Source: Ruminiclostridium sp.
Lineage (GTDB): Bacteria; Bacillota; Clostridia; Oscillospirales; Oscillospiraceae
Length of the DNA stretch: 48,358 nucleotides
Assembly: GCA_017435425.1 (NCBI GenBank)
Contig: JAFSFC010000022.1
Location: 1-48,358, forward strand
Reading direction: 5' to 3'
Shown here piece by piece: positions 8,484 to 16,057 of this stretch (position 1 is the first letter of the stretch; each line of letters begins with the position of its first letter). The notes under the pieces are model-generated. The model saw only the letters and a program-made list of their open reading frames with translations. It was not told the origin of the DNA and did not search any database. The position numbers and the translations under genes are program-made.

Positions 8484-9464
8484 ATGAGTACTACTATTTT
8501 AGCCCCTATCGTTCTGACGGTTCTGGGTATTATCTTTGGTATCATTCTGGCCGTCGCTTCCAAGGTCTTCGCTGTTGAGAAGGATCCTCGTGAAGAGGCC
8601 ATTGCTGAGATCCTGCCCGGCGCTAACTGCGGCGGCTGCGGCTACCCCGGCTGCGGCGGTTATGCAAACTCCGTCGTTAAGGGCATCGCTCCCGTCAATG
8701 CCTGCGCACCCGGCGGTGCTGAGCTGGCCAAGAAGATCGGTGAGATCATGGGCGTTACCGTTGAGGAAGGCGCTCGCAAGATCGCTCAGGTCAAGTGCAC
8801 CGGCGGCGGTCACGACAAGACCCGTTATGACTACGTTGGTCTGTCCTCCTGCCTGGCTATCTCCCGTGTCTCCTCCGGCCCCCTGATGTGCTCCTACGGC
8901 TGTCTGGGCGGCGGCGACTGCGTGGACGCATGTAAGTTCGATGCTATCCACATCATCGACGGTGTTGCTAAGGTCGACTTCGACAAGTGCGTGGCCTGCG
9001 GCGCCTGCGTGGACGCTTGCCCCAAGCACATCATCGACATCGTTCCTCTGAACGCCAAGAAGTACACCGAGCTGCTGTGCTCCTCCCACGACAAGGGTCC
9101 CGCAGTCCGTGCTGCTTGCGACAACGGCTGTATCGGCTGCAAGCTGTGCGTGAAGGCCTGCCCCAAGGAAGGCGCCATCACCGTGGACAACTTCCTGGCA
9201 ACCATCAACTACGACATCTGCATCGGCTGCGGTCTGTGCTCTCGCGCATGTCCCCGCCAGCTGATCACTGTTGATGGCAAGGTCCTGCCTCCCAAGCCCA
9301 AGAAGGAAGCTCCCAAGGCTGACGCTCCTAAGGCAGCTCCCGCAGCACCTGCTGCAGAAGCTCCCAAGGCTGCCGAAGCTGCACCCGCAGCTCCTGCTGC
9401 TGAGCCCGCTCCCGCAGCACCCGCTGCAGAGGCTGCTCCTGCCGAGGCTCCCAAGGCTGAGTAA
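8484..9464 (+). CDS. rnfB: Rnf complex subunit RnfB with Ala/Pro-rich tail
   Basis: 326 aa ferredoxin-accepting subunit. One N-terminal membrane helix (about 7-28) is followed by the Fe-S motif C49-C52-C57-C74 typical of RnfB, then a series of ferredoxin-type motifs including C169-C172-C175-C179, C216-C219-C222-C226 and C246-C249-C252-C256, with a further Cys cluster at 136-150. Residues about 267-326 form a low-complexity tail of Ala, Pro, Lys and Glu, resembling flexible linkers of acyl-carrier multienzyme complexes. Last gene of the operon; AAGGAGGCGAGG upstream; terminator at 9493-9525. Confidence 0.96.
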   Translation: MSTTILAPIVLTVLGIIFGIILAVASKVFAVEKDPREEAIAEILPGANCGGCGYPGCGGYANSVVKGIAPVNACAPGGAELAKKIGEIMGVTVEEGARKIAQVKCTGGGHDKTRYDYVGLSSCLAISRVSSGPLMCSYGCLGGGDCVDACKFDAIHIIDGVAKVDFDKCVACGACVDACPKHIIDIVPLNAKKYTELLCSSHDKGPAVRAACDNGCIGCKLCVKACPKEGAITVDNFLATINYDICIGCGLCSRACPRQLITVDGKVLPPKPKKEAPKADAPKAAPAAPAAEAPKAAEAAPAAPAAEPAPAAPAAEAAPAEAPKAE

Positions 9465-9492
9465 TCTTTCATAAGATTATATTGCAACGGCA

Positions 9493-9525
9493 AACGCCGG
9501 GATGGATTTCCATCCCGGCGTTTTT
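9493..9525 (+). terminator. rnf operon terminator
   Basis: 12-bp perfect stem (AACGCCGGGATG with its complement, loop of 6) followed by five T; it closes the rnf operon. Confidence 0.92.
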
Positions 9526-9533
9526 CCTGCCTT

Positions 9534-9725
9534 TTAGAAAGTGGAGCCGTACTGCTTGGACAGCTCGAAGGATGCGCACTCGGTGCAGGCGCAGTCCTTG
9601 GTGGCGGGGCCGCAGGTGCCCACCTTGATGGAGTTCAGGGAGCAGACGCTCTTGGCGCCGTTGTGGTGGGCACAGCTGGAGACCGTGCAGTGGATGCTGT
9701 TGTTTGCATTCATGTTACCATTCAT
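9534..9725 (-). CDS. small Cys-rich DUF1540-like protein
   Basis: 63 aa with seven cysteines: C-x4-C near the N-terminus (HCTVSSC), then VCSL, GTCGP and DCACTEC. The pattern and the SIHCTVSSCAHH start resemble the clostridial DUF1540 family, which is thought to bind metal; function unknown. The ATG at 9725 follows AAGGAGGG by 9 nt; the longer open frame up to 9800 has no ribosome site and is rejected. It is convergent with rnf, sharing the intergenic terminator region. Confidence 0.88.
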   Translation of the reverse strand: MNGNMNANNSIHCTVSSCAHHNGAKSVCSLNSIKVGTCGPATKDCACTECASFELSKQYGSTF

Positions 9726-9841
9726 GGGATAATCCCTCCTTGTGAGAATCTGCAGATAGTATGGCGGCCCGGCTTGCCTTTTATACCTGCCTGACACCAA
9801 CCAACATTCTTTTCATAGAATGGAGGGCAGGAGGTGATACC

Positions 9842-10072
9842 TTGGATTTGCGGAACAACCAGATCACCATTGGAGAGCTGCTGGCCCATCCCGCCGCAAG
9901 GCAGGTGCTGGCCCATCGGTTTCCTCAGTTGATCGGCCGCCCCATTGTAATGGCATCCGGTTCCATGACCCTGGAACGGGCCATGAAGCTGGGGGCGGCT
10001 TACGTACCCAGAAAGCTCATCCAGGAGACCTGGAAGAGCTCAGAGGGCTGTGATACCTGCGGAGAGGGTTGA
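9842..10072 (+). CDS. small helical-domain protein, TTG start
   Basis: 76 aa. The start is set at TTG 9842 because a near-perfect ribosome site AGGAGGTGAT (9829-9838) lies just before it; the upstream frame to 9761 has none. The segment TIGELLAHPAARQVL followed by MTLERAMKL resembles the short helical domain (T-x-GELL-x-x-P-x-A-x-x-V ... M-T-L-x-x-A) that occurs alone or at the ends of larger clostridial proteins. It ends in GCDTCGEG, a possible metal-binding Cys pair. Divergent from the DUF1540-like gene. Function unknown. Confidence 0.75.
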   Translation: MDLRNNQITIGELLAHPAARQVLAHRFPQLIGRPIVMASGSMTLERAMKLGAAYVPRKLIQETWKSSEGCDTCGEG

Positions 10073-10082
10073 TTCCTCTCCG

Positions 10083-10634
10083 TTACATAGTGCCCTCCTG
10101 GGACTGCTGAAAAGCCCGATACCACATGAGGCTGTCCGGGTCTCCGGCCCGATGGAGGAGCCACAAAGAGATCAGTCCGTCTGCAGCAAAGAGGGGGAAG
10201 AGGAGGAGAGCCAGTTCCGCCGGCACCTGGCTGAAAAGGGGAGCCAGGGCGGGGTGGATCCTTTGGACCAGCATCACGGCCAGCAGTCCCCAGTAGAGGG
10301 TGTAGAGGGGGCAGATGAGACCGGAGAGGTTGCCCGGAGACCGGGAGTAATCCCAGAACCGGATCCCTACGCCCCAGAGATAGGTGGCTCCCACGGCGTA
10401 TTCCACCAGGGTAGCCAGGAGGCCGCCGGCAATGAAGATGGCGGCAGGATGTGCCTGGAGGAGAGGGGGCATGTGGAGGATGGCCAGGGCACCGATGCCG
10501 TACACCGGGCAAAGGGGGAGAAAGAGCAGACACTTCCGGCCGTGACGGCCACGACCAAGGAGACGGGCATAGAGGACCTCCAGCAGGAAGCCCAGGAAAC
10601 TGTAGAGGATGAATTCGTAAAATAAGGGGATCAT
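10083..10634 (-). CDS. putative ABC-transporter permease-like membrane protein (DUF1113/CmpB type)
   Basis: 183 aa with five to six hydrophobic helices. Recognised by the family-like pattern FILYSFLGFLLEVLY, then GRKCLLFLPLCPVYGIGA, EY-x-VGA in the middle and WDYS-x-x-x-NL-x-GLICPLY. The family is annotated as a putative type IV ABC-transporter membrane protein, but no ATPase lies nearby, so the role is uncertain. GGAGG lies 7 nt before the ATG. It converges on the small gene at 9842-10072; between them is a 20-nt stem (CGGAGAGG/CCTCTCCG) without a T run. Confidence 0.82.
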   Translation of the reverse strand: MIPLFYEFILYSFLGFLLEVLYARLLGRGRHGRKCLLFLPLCPVYGIGALAILHMPPLLQAHPAAIFIAGGLLATLVEYAVGATYLWGVGIRFWDYSRSPGNLSGLICPLYTLYWGLLAVMLVQRIHPALAPLFSQVPAELALLLFPLFAADGLISLWLLHRAGDPDSLMWYRAFQQSQEGTM

Positions 10635-10718
10635 AGCAACACCTCCCGGTCAGTTTGCCCGTAAGATCGGGGGGAAATTCCCCCACGAAATCTTTTTTGA
10701 AAAAAAGGAAAAAAGTGA

Positions 10719-10747
10719 TTGACAAATCTACCTGCCTATGCTATTAT
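10719..10747 (+). promoter_or_regulatory. tRNA operon promoter
   Basis: TTGACA (10719-10724), 17-bp spacer, TATTAT (10742-10747), 33 nt before the first tRNA. A strong consensus promoter. Confidence 0.88.
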
Positions 10748-10779
10748 GTACAAGCTAACGGTTCAGGAATACGACTTAT

Positions 10780-10853
10780 GCGGGTGTAGTTCAATGGTAG
10801 AATCCCAGCCTTCCAAGCTGGTCGCGTGGGTTCGATTCCCATCACCCGCTCCA
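10780..10853 (+). tRNA. tRNA-Gly (anticodon TCC)
   Basis: Full cloverleaf: acceptor GCGGGTG/CACCCGC, anticodon arm CCAGC-CTTCCAA-GCTGG, T arm GTGGGTTCGATTCCCAT, encoded CCA. Confidence 0.97.
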
Positions 10854-10916
10854 TTCTTTGAAGTGGGAAGAACCGTGCAGGCGGGCCCAGGTTCTACCGG
10901 CTGCCGCGTGTGACAT

Positions 10917-10993
<77 letters not shown>

Positions 10994-11024
10994 TTTTTTC
11001 TGACACTCCTAGCAAACTTTATAT

Positions 11025-11102
11025 GGTGGGTATAGCTCAGTTGGTTAGAGCACCGGATTGTGGTTCCGGGTGTCGAGGGTTCGAGTCCCTTTACCCACCC
11101 CA
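11025..11102 (+). tRNA. tRNA-His (anticodon GTG)
   Basis: Cloverleaf with the encoded extra G at position -1 (11025) opposite C73, acceptor GTGGGTA/TACCCAC, anticodon loop TTGTGGT, encoded CCA. Confidence 0.97.
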
Positions 11103-11103
11103 G

Positions 11104-11158
11104 ACGTCTCGAGAGAGCCGGAACATCGGTTCCGGCTCTTTCGTTTATCTCGAGACGT
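11104..11158. repeat. nested inverted repeats inside the tRNA operon
   Basis: Outer perfect 10-bp inverted repeat ACGTCTCGAG (11104-11113) / CTCGAGACGT (11149-11158). Inside it is a perfect 11-bp hairpin AGAGCCGGAAC-ATCG-GTTCCGGCTCT (11114-11139) followed by TTTCGTTT. The inner part could be a terminator or attenuator between tRNA-His and tRNA-Gln; the outer stem could be a processing site. Confidence 0.8.
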
Positions 11159-11171
11159 GCAGTGGCCATAA

Positions 11172-11246
11172 TGGGGTGTCGCCAAGTGGTAAGGCACGGG
11201 ACTTTGACTCCCGCAGTCGCTGGTTCGAGTCCGGCCACCCCAGCCA
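11172..11246 (+). tRNA. tRNA-Gln (anticodon TTG)
   Basis: Cloverleaf with acceptor TGGGGTG/CACCCCA, anticodon loop CTTTGAC, T arm CTGGTTCGAGTCCGG, encoded CCA. Confidence 0.97.
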
Positions 11247-11262
11247 TTTTTTAACTGCATAT

Positions 11263-11338
11263 GACCCAATAGCTCAGTCGGTAGAGCACCTGCCTTTTAA
11301 GCAGGGAGTCCGGGGTTCGAGTCCCCGTTGGGTCACCA
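11263..11338 (+). tRNA. tRNA-Lys (anticodon TTT)
   Basis: Cloverleaf with acceptor GACCCAA/TTGGGTC, anticodon loop CTTTTAA, T arm CGGGGTTCGAGTCCCCG, encoded CCA. Last tRNA of the operon. Confidence 0.97.
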
Positions 11339-11375
11339 ACAAGAAAGCGCCGCTGAAAAGCGGCGCTTTCTTGTT
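11338..11375 (+). terminator. tRNA operon terminator
   Basis: 17-bp perfect stem built on AAGAAAGCGCCGCT and its complement with a 4-nt loop, directly after tRNA-Lys. The T run is short (CTTTCTTGTT, partly inside the stem), so termination may be incomplete. Confidence 0.75.
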
Positions 11376-11428
11376 GGCCATTTGATAAAGAAGACGAGGG
11401 CTCCGGTTCGACGGCCGCCCAGGAAATA

Positions 11429-11468
11429 AAAAACACGGACGCTCCCTCAGGGGGACGTCCGTGTTTTT
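11429..11468. terminator. intrinsic terminator overlapping the end of the minus-strand operon
   Basis: Stem AAAAACACGGACG/CGTCCGTGTTTTT with a 14-nt loop. It overlaps the last codons of the minus-strand gene ending at 11447 and has T runs on both sides, so it can stop both strands. Confidence 0.85.
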
Positions 11469-12745
11469 GCTATGTTGGGAATGGCTCTGCGAATGGCCCG
11501 GGTGGTTTCGGTGGGAAGGGGTTCCGGTGGTGCAGGAGAGTAAAGCTGTGCCCCCAGGTTCACGGCCAGAGCCTCCAGCTGGGCTGCTGTGACCGGATCC
11601 TCTGCCTGTCCTGCCAGTCGGCGGAGAAAGGCGCAGGGGGCCTCGCCGGTGCTTTTGGCCAGAGGGGTTTTCCGAAGACGGCGCTGCAGGGTGTAGTACA
11701 GAGCCTGGGGGCTGTTCCGGTGGGTGAGCAGAAAGACGTGGAGCCGAAGCTCGGTTTTCAGCTGGGACAGGATGGCCTTTGCCCAGGCCAGGAGGGACAG
11801 CCGTTTGTGACGCACCCGGCCAGCCTCCCGTCCAAGGGGGAGCCCGCCCAGACGGTGTCTGCGGTAGCGGACCAGCAGGAAACCGGCCAGAAGGAACAGC
11901 ACGGCCAGAAAGAGGAGACCCAGGACAGGGGGGAGGGGGGTGGTCAGGGTCTCAGAAGGGAGTTGGTCAGCAGAGGGCATGAGGATGGGATCCACATCCA
12001 TGCCGTGGTAGTCCGGCTCCGGCAGGAAGGAGAAGAGCCAGCCCAGAAAGGTGTTCAGCAGATCGGTGAGCCAGCGGAAGAATGCCCGGATCCCGTTCCC
12101 GGCTGCCACGGTGCCCCGAGCCAGGGCATCCACGCCGTACAGGAGGAAGAGGCCGGCGGCCAGGAGAACGGCCGCCAGGAGACCGCCGATGGCTGCCAGG
12201 GCGGGCCAGTGGGACCTGGTCTGGCTGACACCGTGGAGGAGCCGCTGACAGAACACCAGGAAGAGGCTGAGCACGGTGGTCATCAGCAGAGGGAACACAT
12301 AGCCGGGGGACAGATCGCTGCCCGTCTGGACCACCAGGAAGAACAGCAGGAAGAGAACGGCGGACTCCATGCCCAGCATGTTCTTCTCCCCAGTCAGAGG
12401 CCGCAGGATCAGATAGACCGTGCGGCCCACCACCAGGCCGACGGCTGCGACAGCTGCCAGGTGGAAGAGGATCCCTTCCAGGGTGGAAAAGCGGCTCAGC
12501 AGGAGCCAGGAGGTCAGGAGGGTCAGGAGAGCACCGGCACCTGCCACAACGGGAAGGGGCCTGGGCTTACCAAGGAACCACCAGAAGAACAGGCAGATCA
12601 CCAGGGCCGCCGCCAGGAAGGGGAGGAATCGGAGACCCTGGATCTGCCGGGTATCCAGGAAGGTGGCCAACCAGAACCCGCTGACCCAAAAGGCCACGTT
12701 CCGCAGGGTGGCCACCAGGGCGGGAAAGAGAGGAGAGCGGCTCAT
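11447..12745 (-). CDS. multi-pass membrane protein of a MoxR/DUF58 operon (DUF4129-like C-terminus)
   Basis: 432 aa. About eight to ten hydrophobic segments occur in the first 300 residues, including a helix near 290-310 before a basic stretch (RYRRHR). The soluble C-terminal part has the pattern T-x-EAPCAFLRRLA and DPVTAAQLEALA, resembling DUF4129-type domains that sit at the C-terminus of proteins encoded next to MoxR and DUF58 genes. No transglutaminase catalytic triad is seen. The ATG at 12745 overlaps the DUF58 stop (ATGA) and has AAGGAGGG upstream; the longer frame is read-through. Third gene of the moxR-DUF58 operon; probably a cell-envelope role. Confidence 0.82.
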   Translation of the reverse strand: MSRSPLFPALVATLRNVAFWVSGFWLATFLDTRQIQGLRFLPFLAAALVICLFFWWFLGKPRPLPVVAGAGALLTLLTSWLLLSRFSTLEGILFHLAAVAAVGLVVGRTVYLILRPLTGEKNMLGMESAVLFLLFFLVVQTGSDLSPGYVFPLLMTTVLSLFLVFCQRLLHGVSQTRSHWPALAAIGGLLAAVLLAAGLFLLYGVDALARGTVAAGNGIRAFFRWLTDLLNTFLGWLFSFLPEPDYHGMDVDPILMPSADQLPSETLTTPLPPVLGLLFLAVLFLLAGFLLVRYRRHRLGGLPLGREAGRVRHKRLSLLAWAKAILSQLKTELRLHVFLLTHRNSPQALYYTLQRRLRKTPLAKSTGEAPCAFLRRLAGQAEDPVTAAQLEALAVNLGAQLYSPAPPEPLPTETTRAIRRAIPNIAKTRTSP

Positions 12746-14016
12746 GGGGATTCCCTCCTTTTCAGGCTGGTGAGAGGCACGGTGGAGAACAGGGTGGCCT
12801 GGCCCGGGGCAGGGTCCCGGTAGGGCAGGAGAAGGGTTCGGGCCGGGTCCAGACGATGGAGGAGAGGCTGGCTGTGAAGGGCATCCACCGAGCTGCACAG
12901 GTAGTAGAGCCGACCGGCAGCGGTTCCCGTCAGGAGACGGTCACTGCGGAAGACCGAGGGCCGTGCATAGGGCGGCAGATCCGGGTCTTCAGGCTGGACC
13001 AGGGGCCGGAGCTGGTACCCGGCCAGAGCCCGGAGGATCTCCTCCCGGGAGACTCCTGCCAGGTCCTGGGCGGGCATAGTCCTGCTGCGGGGCAGGGAGA
13101 GACTGCAGGACAGGCCAGCCTCGGTGAGCGACATCACAAGAGAGGCCAGGATGCTCAGGGTGTCCTCCAGGGCCTCGGTCTGAGGTGTGATGCCGTTGAA
13201 GCTCTCGCCGTCCAGAATGAAGCAGGCGGCCTTGGGCAGGATGGTCTCATAGGTGTTCACCATGGTCTCCTGGGTCCGGGCGGTGAGCCGCCAGTTGATG
13301 CGGCGGAAGGAGTCCTGGGGGGTGTAGCCCCGGGTGCTCTGGATCACGGTAGGGTCCTCCAGATAGCCCCTGGCACCGCTGGCGGTCTCCCAGGTATCCC
13401 GAAGGAAGAGGGCGGTGTCCACCGGCTGAAGGGCGGGATAGACGGCAATGACCCCGGACTGGCTGTCCAGGGTCTGCTGGCTCTGCATCAGGCCGAAGCC
13501 ATCTCCCGACCGGAGCTGCAGCTGGCCGGGGTAGAAGATGCCCCGGCGGCAGGCCTGCCAGGGGCTCTCCCACAGAAGTTCCTCCCGGCCGGTGAGGAAG
13601 GTGAATTTCTTATAGAGATAGGTCTCCTGACGGGAGCCCTCTCCGTCGGTCACGGTGAGGTGGGCCACTTCCCCCGGGTCTGCCGGGAGCAGGGGGGCAT
13701 CCGCCTCCAGCTTCTGGACCACTTCCAGCCAGAGAAGAGGGAGGAGCTTGTTGTTCCGGATCCGGAAGGTAAGGGTGACCTGGCCGGGGGGAAACAGGGC
13801 GGCGGGCTCCCCGAAACAGGAAGCAGTGACCTTGCGAAGGGTGTGCTGCCCCCAGAGCCGGGCGGCCAGACACAGGAAAAACAGGCAGGCGAAGGCGGCG
13901 CAGAGCTCCGGGCGGTCCAGGATGGCGCAGGTCACGGAGAGGACCAGGGAGAGGACCAGAGCCCCCGGACTGACGAAGAGGCTGGACCGGGTCTCAATGA
14001 GCAGGTTATCGTCCAC
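12742..14016 (-). CDS. DUF58-domain protein
   Basis: 424 aa with two N-terminal hydrophobic helices (about 15-55) and a long soluble part. The DUF58 signature YTPQDSFRRINWRLTARTQE is present, followed by a von Willebrand A-like fold (ACFILDGES in place of a full metal site). Starts at GTG 14016, which overlaps the moxR stop (GTGGACGATAA), with GAGGAG upstream; this explains why no ATG fits. DUF58 proteins pair with MoxR ATPases as chaperone or assembly systems in the cell envelope; the target is unknown. Confidence 0.9.
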   Translation of the reverse strand: MDDNLLIETRSSLFVSPGALVLSLVLSVTCAILDRPELCAAFACLFFLCLAARLWGQHTLRKVTASCFGEPAALFPPGQVTLTFRIRNNKLLPLLWLEVVQKLEADAPLLPADPGEVAHLTVTDGEGSRQETYLYKKFTFLTGREELLWESPWQACRRGIFYPGQLQLRSGDGFGLMQSQQTLDSQSGVIAVYPALQPVDTALFLRDTWETASGARGYLEDPTVIQSTRGYTPQDSFRRINWRLTARTQETMVNTYETILPKAACFILDGESFNGITPQTEALEDTLSILASLVMSLTEAGLSCSLSLPRSRTMPAQDLAGVSREEILRALAGYQLRPLVQPEDPDLPPYARPSVFRSDRLLTGTAAGRLYYLCSSVDALHSQPLLHRLDPARTLLLPYRDPAPGQATLFSTVPLTSLKRRESP

Positions 14017-14968
14017 GGAAGAGCTCCTCTTTGGAGGGCGGGACCTCCACGCCGGCCAGGATCTCCTGGAGGACAGAGGCCGCCGTCTTCCCGGCGAATC
14101 TGGCCTCGCCCGTAAGGACCAGGCGGTGGGCCAGCACAGGCTGGACCAGGGTCTGCACATCCTCGGGCATCACGTAGTCCCGGCCATGGATGGCGGCCCA
14201 GACCTTGGCGGCTCGGTAAAGGCTCCGGGACCCCCGGGGACTGGCCCCCATGGAGAGGGCCTTGTGGCTCCGGGTGGCCTGGGTGAGCGCCACGATGTAA
14301 CCGGCTACGGCATCAGAGACATGGACGGCAGCGGCCTCCTTCTGCAGCTGGGTGAGCTCCGCGGCGTTGGTGACAGTCTGGACGGTTTCGTAGGGGATCC
14401 CGTCGCCCAGGGTCTGGAGCATGCGGATCTCTTCCTCCTCCTGGGGATAGCCCAGGGACAGGCAGACCAGGAAGCGGTCCAGCTGGGCGGCAGGGAGGCG
14501 GAAGGTGCTCTCGGCCTCCACCGGGTTCTGGGTGGCCAGAACAAGGAAGGGGCTGGGCAGGGGAGAGGTCTCGCCGTCGATGGTCACCTGGCGCTCCTCC
14601 ATGGCCTCCAGCAGGGCAGACTGGGTCCGGGGAATGGCCCGGTTGATCTCGTCAGCCAGCAGGAGGTTGGTCATGACGGGGCCCTGGATCAGCTGGAAGT
14701 CCCCGGTCTTTTGGTTGTAGATCTTCATGCCGCAGATGTCCGAGGGGAGCAGGTCGGGCACGAACTGCACACGGCGGGACTGGCAGCCCAGGGCCAGCGA
14801 GAGGGTCTTCACCAGGGTGGTCTTACCGACCCCGGGCAGGTCCTCCAGCAGGACGTGTCCATCAGCCAGGATGGCGGTGATGATCAGTTTGATCTCGTGC
14901 TCCTTGCCCAGAATGATCTTCTGGGTCTCCCGCAGGATCTGTTCTGCGGTGCGTGCAGTGTTGCTCAT
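14006..14968 (-). CDS. MoxR-family AAA+ ATPase
   Basis: 320 aa. Walker A LPGVGKT (44-50), Walker B LLLADE (to Glu107), sensor 1 ATQNPVE, arginine-rich sensor 2 region and the C-terminal lid domain are all present, at normal family length. MoxR ATPases act as chaperones that fold or insert cofactors into partner proteins, usually encoded with DUF58 and vWA proteins as here. AAGGATG upstream of ATG. It lies only 25 nt after the LysR gene stop on the same strand, so the two may be co-transcribed. Confidence 0.95.
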   Translation of the reverse strand: MSNTARTAEQILRETQKIILGKEHEIKLIITAILADGHVLLEDLPGVGKTTLVKTLSLALGCQSRRVQFVPDLLPSDICGMKIYNQKTGDFQLIQGPVMTNLLLADEINRAIPRTQSALLEAMEERQVTIDGETSPLPSPFLVLATQNPVEAESTFRLPAAQLDRFLVCLSLGYPQEEEEIRMLQTLGDGIPYETVQTVTNAAELTQLQKEAAAVHVSDAVAGYIVALTQATRSHKALSMGASPRGSRSLYRAAKVWAAIHGRDYVMPEDVQTLVQPVLAHRLVLTGEARFAGKTAASVLQEILAGVEVPPSKEELFRGR

Positions 14969-14993
14969 GACAGTTCATCCTTTTTAGAAGTAT

Positions 14994-15860
14994 TTATTCG
15001 ATGCCCATGGTCTCCTTTGCACTCACCAAAAACCGCTTGGCAGCGGGGGAGAGGTCGGCCAGGCTGGAGAAGGAAACGCCCAGCTGCCGATAGGCCCGGG
15101 GATGAAGGGGCAGGACCGCAGCGCCGGTGGTGTCCCCCTGGAGATGGAGCCCGGGCAGGAGGCTGACCCCGAGACCGGCCTTGACCAGGGCCAGAATGGC
15201 CAGTTCGTCGTGGGAGGACCAACGGATGCTGGGCTGGAACCCAGCCTCCTGAAAGAGCCTGGGCAGGTCAAAGTCGCCCTTTGTGAGAATGAAGGGGTCC
15301 CCTTTCAGGGCGGACAGGGAGACAGCGCCAACCTGAGCCAGAGGATGATTCTTTGGAAGGATGGCGAAGTACTCATCCTCCATGAACTGGATCCAAAGTT
15401 CGGCCCCGCTGGGACTGCGGCTGGAAAAGGCAATGTCAATGGTTCCGTCTGCCAGCCAGGTGTCCAGGGCCTCCTGGTCTCCCTCCTGGATGTGCACGGT
15501 GATGCCGGGATATTGGGCATCGAAGTCCCGCAGAATGTCCGGCAGCCAGTACCGGGAGATACTGTGAAAGACGCCGATGGACACGGTGCCGGTGACCAGG
15601 CCCCGGATGTCGGAGGCAACCTGCTCCACCTGCTGAAGCTTGCGCTCCAGCTCCCGGAAGTAGGGGAGGATGGCTTGACAGTCGGCTGTGGGCCGCACCC
15701 CTGACCGGGACCGGACCAGCAGGGGGAAACCCAACTCCTGCTCCAGGGAGGTGATGAGATAGCTGAGGCCCGACTGGGTGTATCCCAGGGCCTCTGCGGC
15801 ACGGGTCAGGTTGCCCAATTCTACGGCGGTGAGGATGGCTCTGCGTTTTTTCTGATCCAT
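14994..15860 (-). CDS. LysR-family transcriptional regulator (copy 1)
   Basis: 288 aa. N-terminal winged helix-turn-helix (about 1-60: GNLTRAAEALGYTQSGLSY) and a periplasmic-binding-protein-like effector domain (about 90-285). Close paralogue of the regulator at 16058-16930, similar along the full length (VRSRSGVRPTADC, VSLSALKGDPF against ISLEQLEGEPF, LGVSLLPGL, SPAAKRFL), so the pair arose by tandem duplication. AAGGAGGG before ATG. It has a back-to-back divergent promoter region at 15912-15961. Effector unknown. The moxR-DUF58 genes lie downstream in the same direction. Confidence 0.93.
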   Translation of the reverse strand: MDQKKRRAILTAVELGNLTRAAEALGYTQSGLSYLITSLEQELGFPLLVRSRSGVRPTADCQAILPYFRELERKLQQVEQVASDIRGLVTGTVSIGVFHSISRYWLPDILRDFDAQYPGITVHIQEGDQEALDTWLADGTIDIAFSSRSPSGAELWIQFMEDEYFAILPKNHPLAQVGAVSLSALKGDPFILTKGDFDLPRLFQEAGFQPSIRWSSHDELAILALVKAGLGVSLLPGLHLQGDTTGAAVLPLHPRAYRQLGVSFSSLADLSPAAKRFLVSAKETMGIE

Positions 15861-15911
15861 GGGCCCTCCTTTCTATCGAAAAAACTGTGGACGAAGCCAG
15901 GTTTTTTCTGT

Positions 15912-15940
15912 TTTACAAATGATACTGACAATAGTATAGT
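15912..15940 (+). promoter_or_regulatory. plus-strand promoter divergent from LysR copy 1
   Basis: TTTACA (15912-15917), 17-bp spacer, TATAGT (15935-15940). It shares TTTTACAAATG and the -10 sequence with the promoters at 16982 and 17814. Predicted transcript starts near 15947 and ends at the terminator 16015-16047, about 100 nt, without a gene. Confidence 0.7.
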
Positions 15941-15961
15941 GTAAGCGTAGTCAGAAAGCAA
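15933..15961 (-). promoter_or_regulatory. promoter of LysR copy 1
   Basis: On the minus strand TTGCTT (plus 15956-15961), 17-bp spacer, TATACT (15933-15938). Its -10 box overlaps the -10 box of the plus-strand promoter by four bases, so the two polymerases should exclude each other. Confidence 0.7.
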
Positions 15962-16047
15962 GAGACTCGCTTTCATATTTCCTTCTTTTGACATTGGATT
16001 GCGGCCCGGCCGACAAAAAAGCACCTGTGGCGACAGGTGCTTTTTTT
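15947..16047 (+). ncRNA. candidate small RNA 1 (divergent from LysR copy 1)
   Basis: Predicted only from a promoter (15912-15940) and a terminator (16015-16047) on the same strand with no plausible open reading frame between. The terminator also serves the minus-strand LysR copy 2. Confidence 0.4.
16015..16047. terminator. bidirectional intrinsic terminator
   Basis: 13-bp stem AAAAAAGCACCTG/CAGGTGCTTTTTT, loop of 6, T and A runs on both sides. It lies just after the stop of LysR copy 2 on the minus strand. The stem is almost the same as that at 17273-17305. Confidence 0.92.
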
Positions 16048-16057
16048 GTATCTATAT

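Noticed and set aside
10860..10916. Possible extra tRNA or small gene between tRNA-Gly and tRNA-Arg
   Set aside because: No cloverleaf and no open frame with a ribosome site; simple spacer.
11720..15166. Plus-strand frames opposite the MoxR/DUF58 operon
   Set aside because: No motifs, low-complexity Gly/Glu/Gln composition, opposite well-supported genes.
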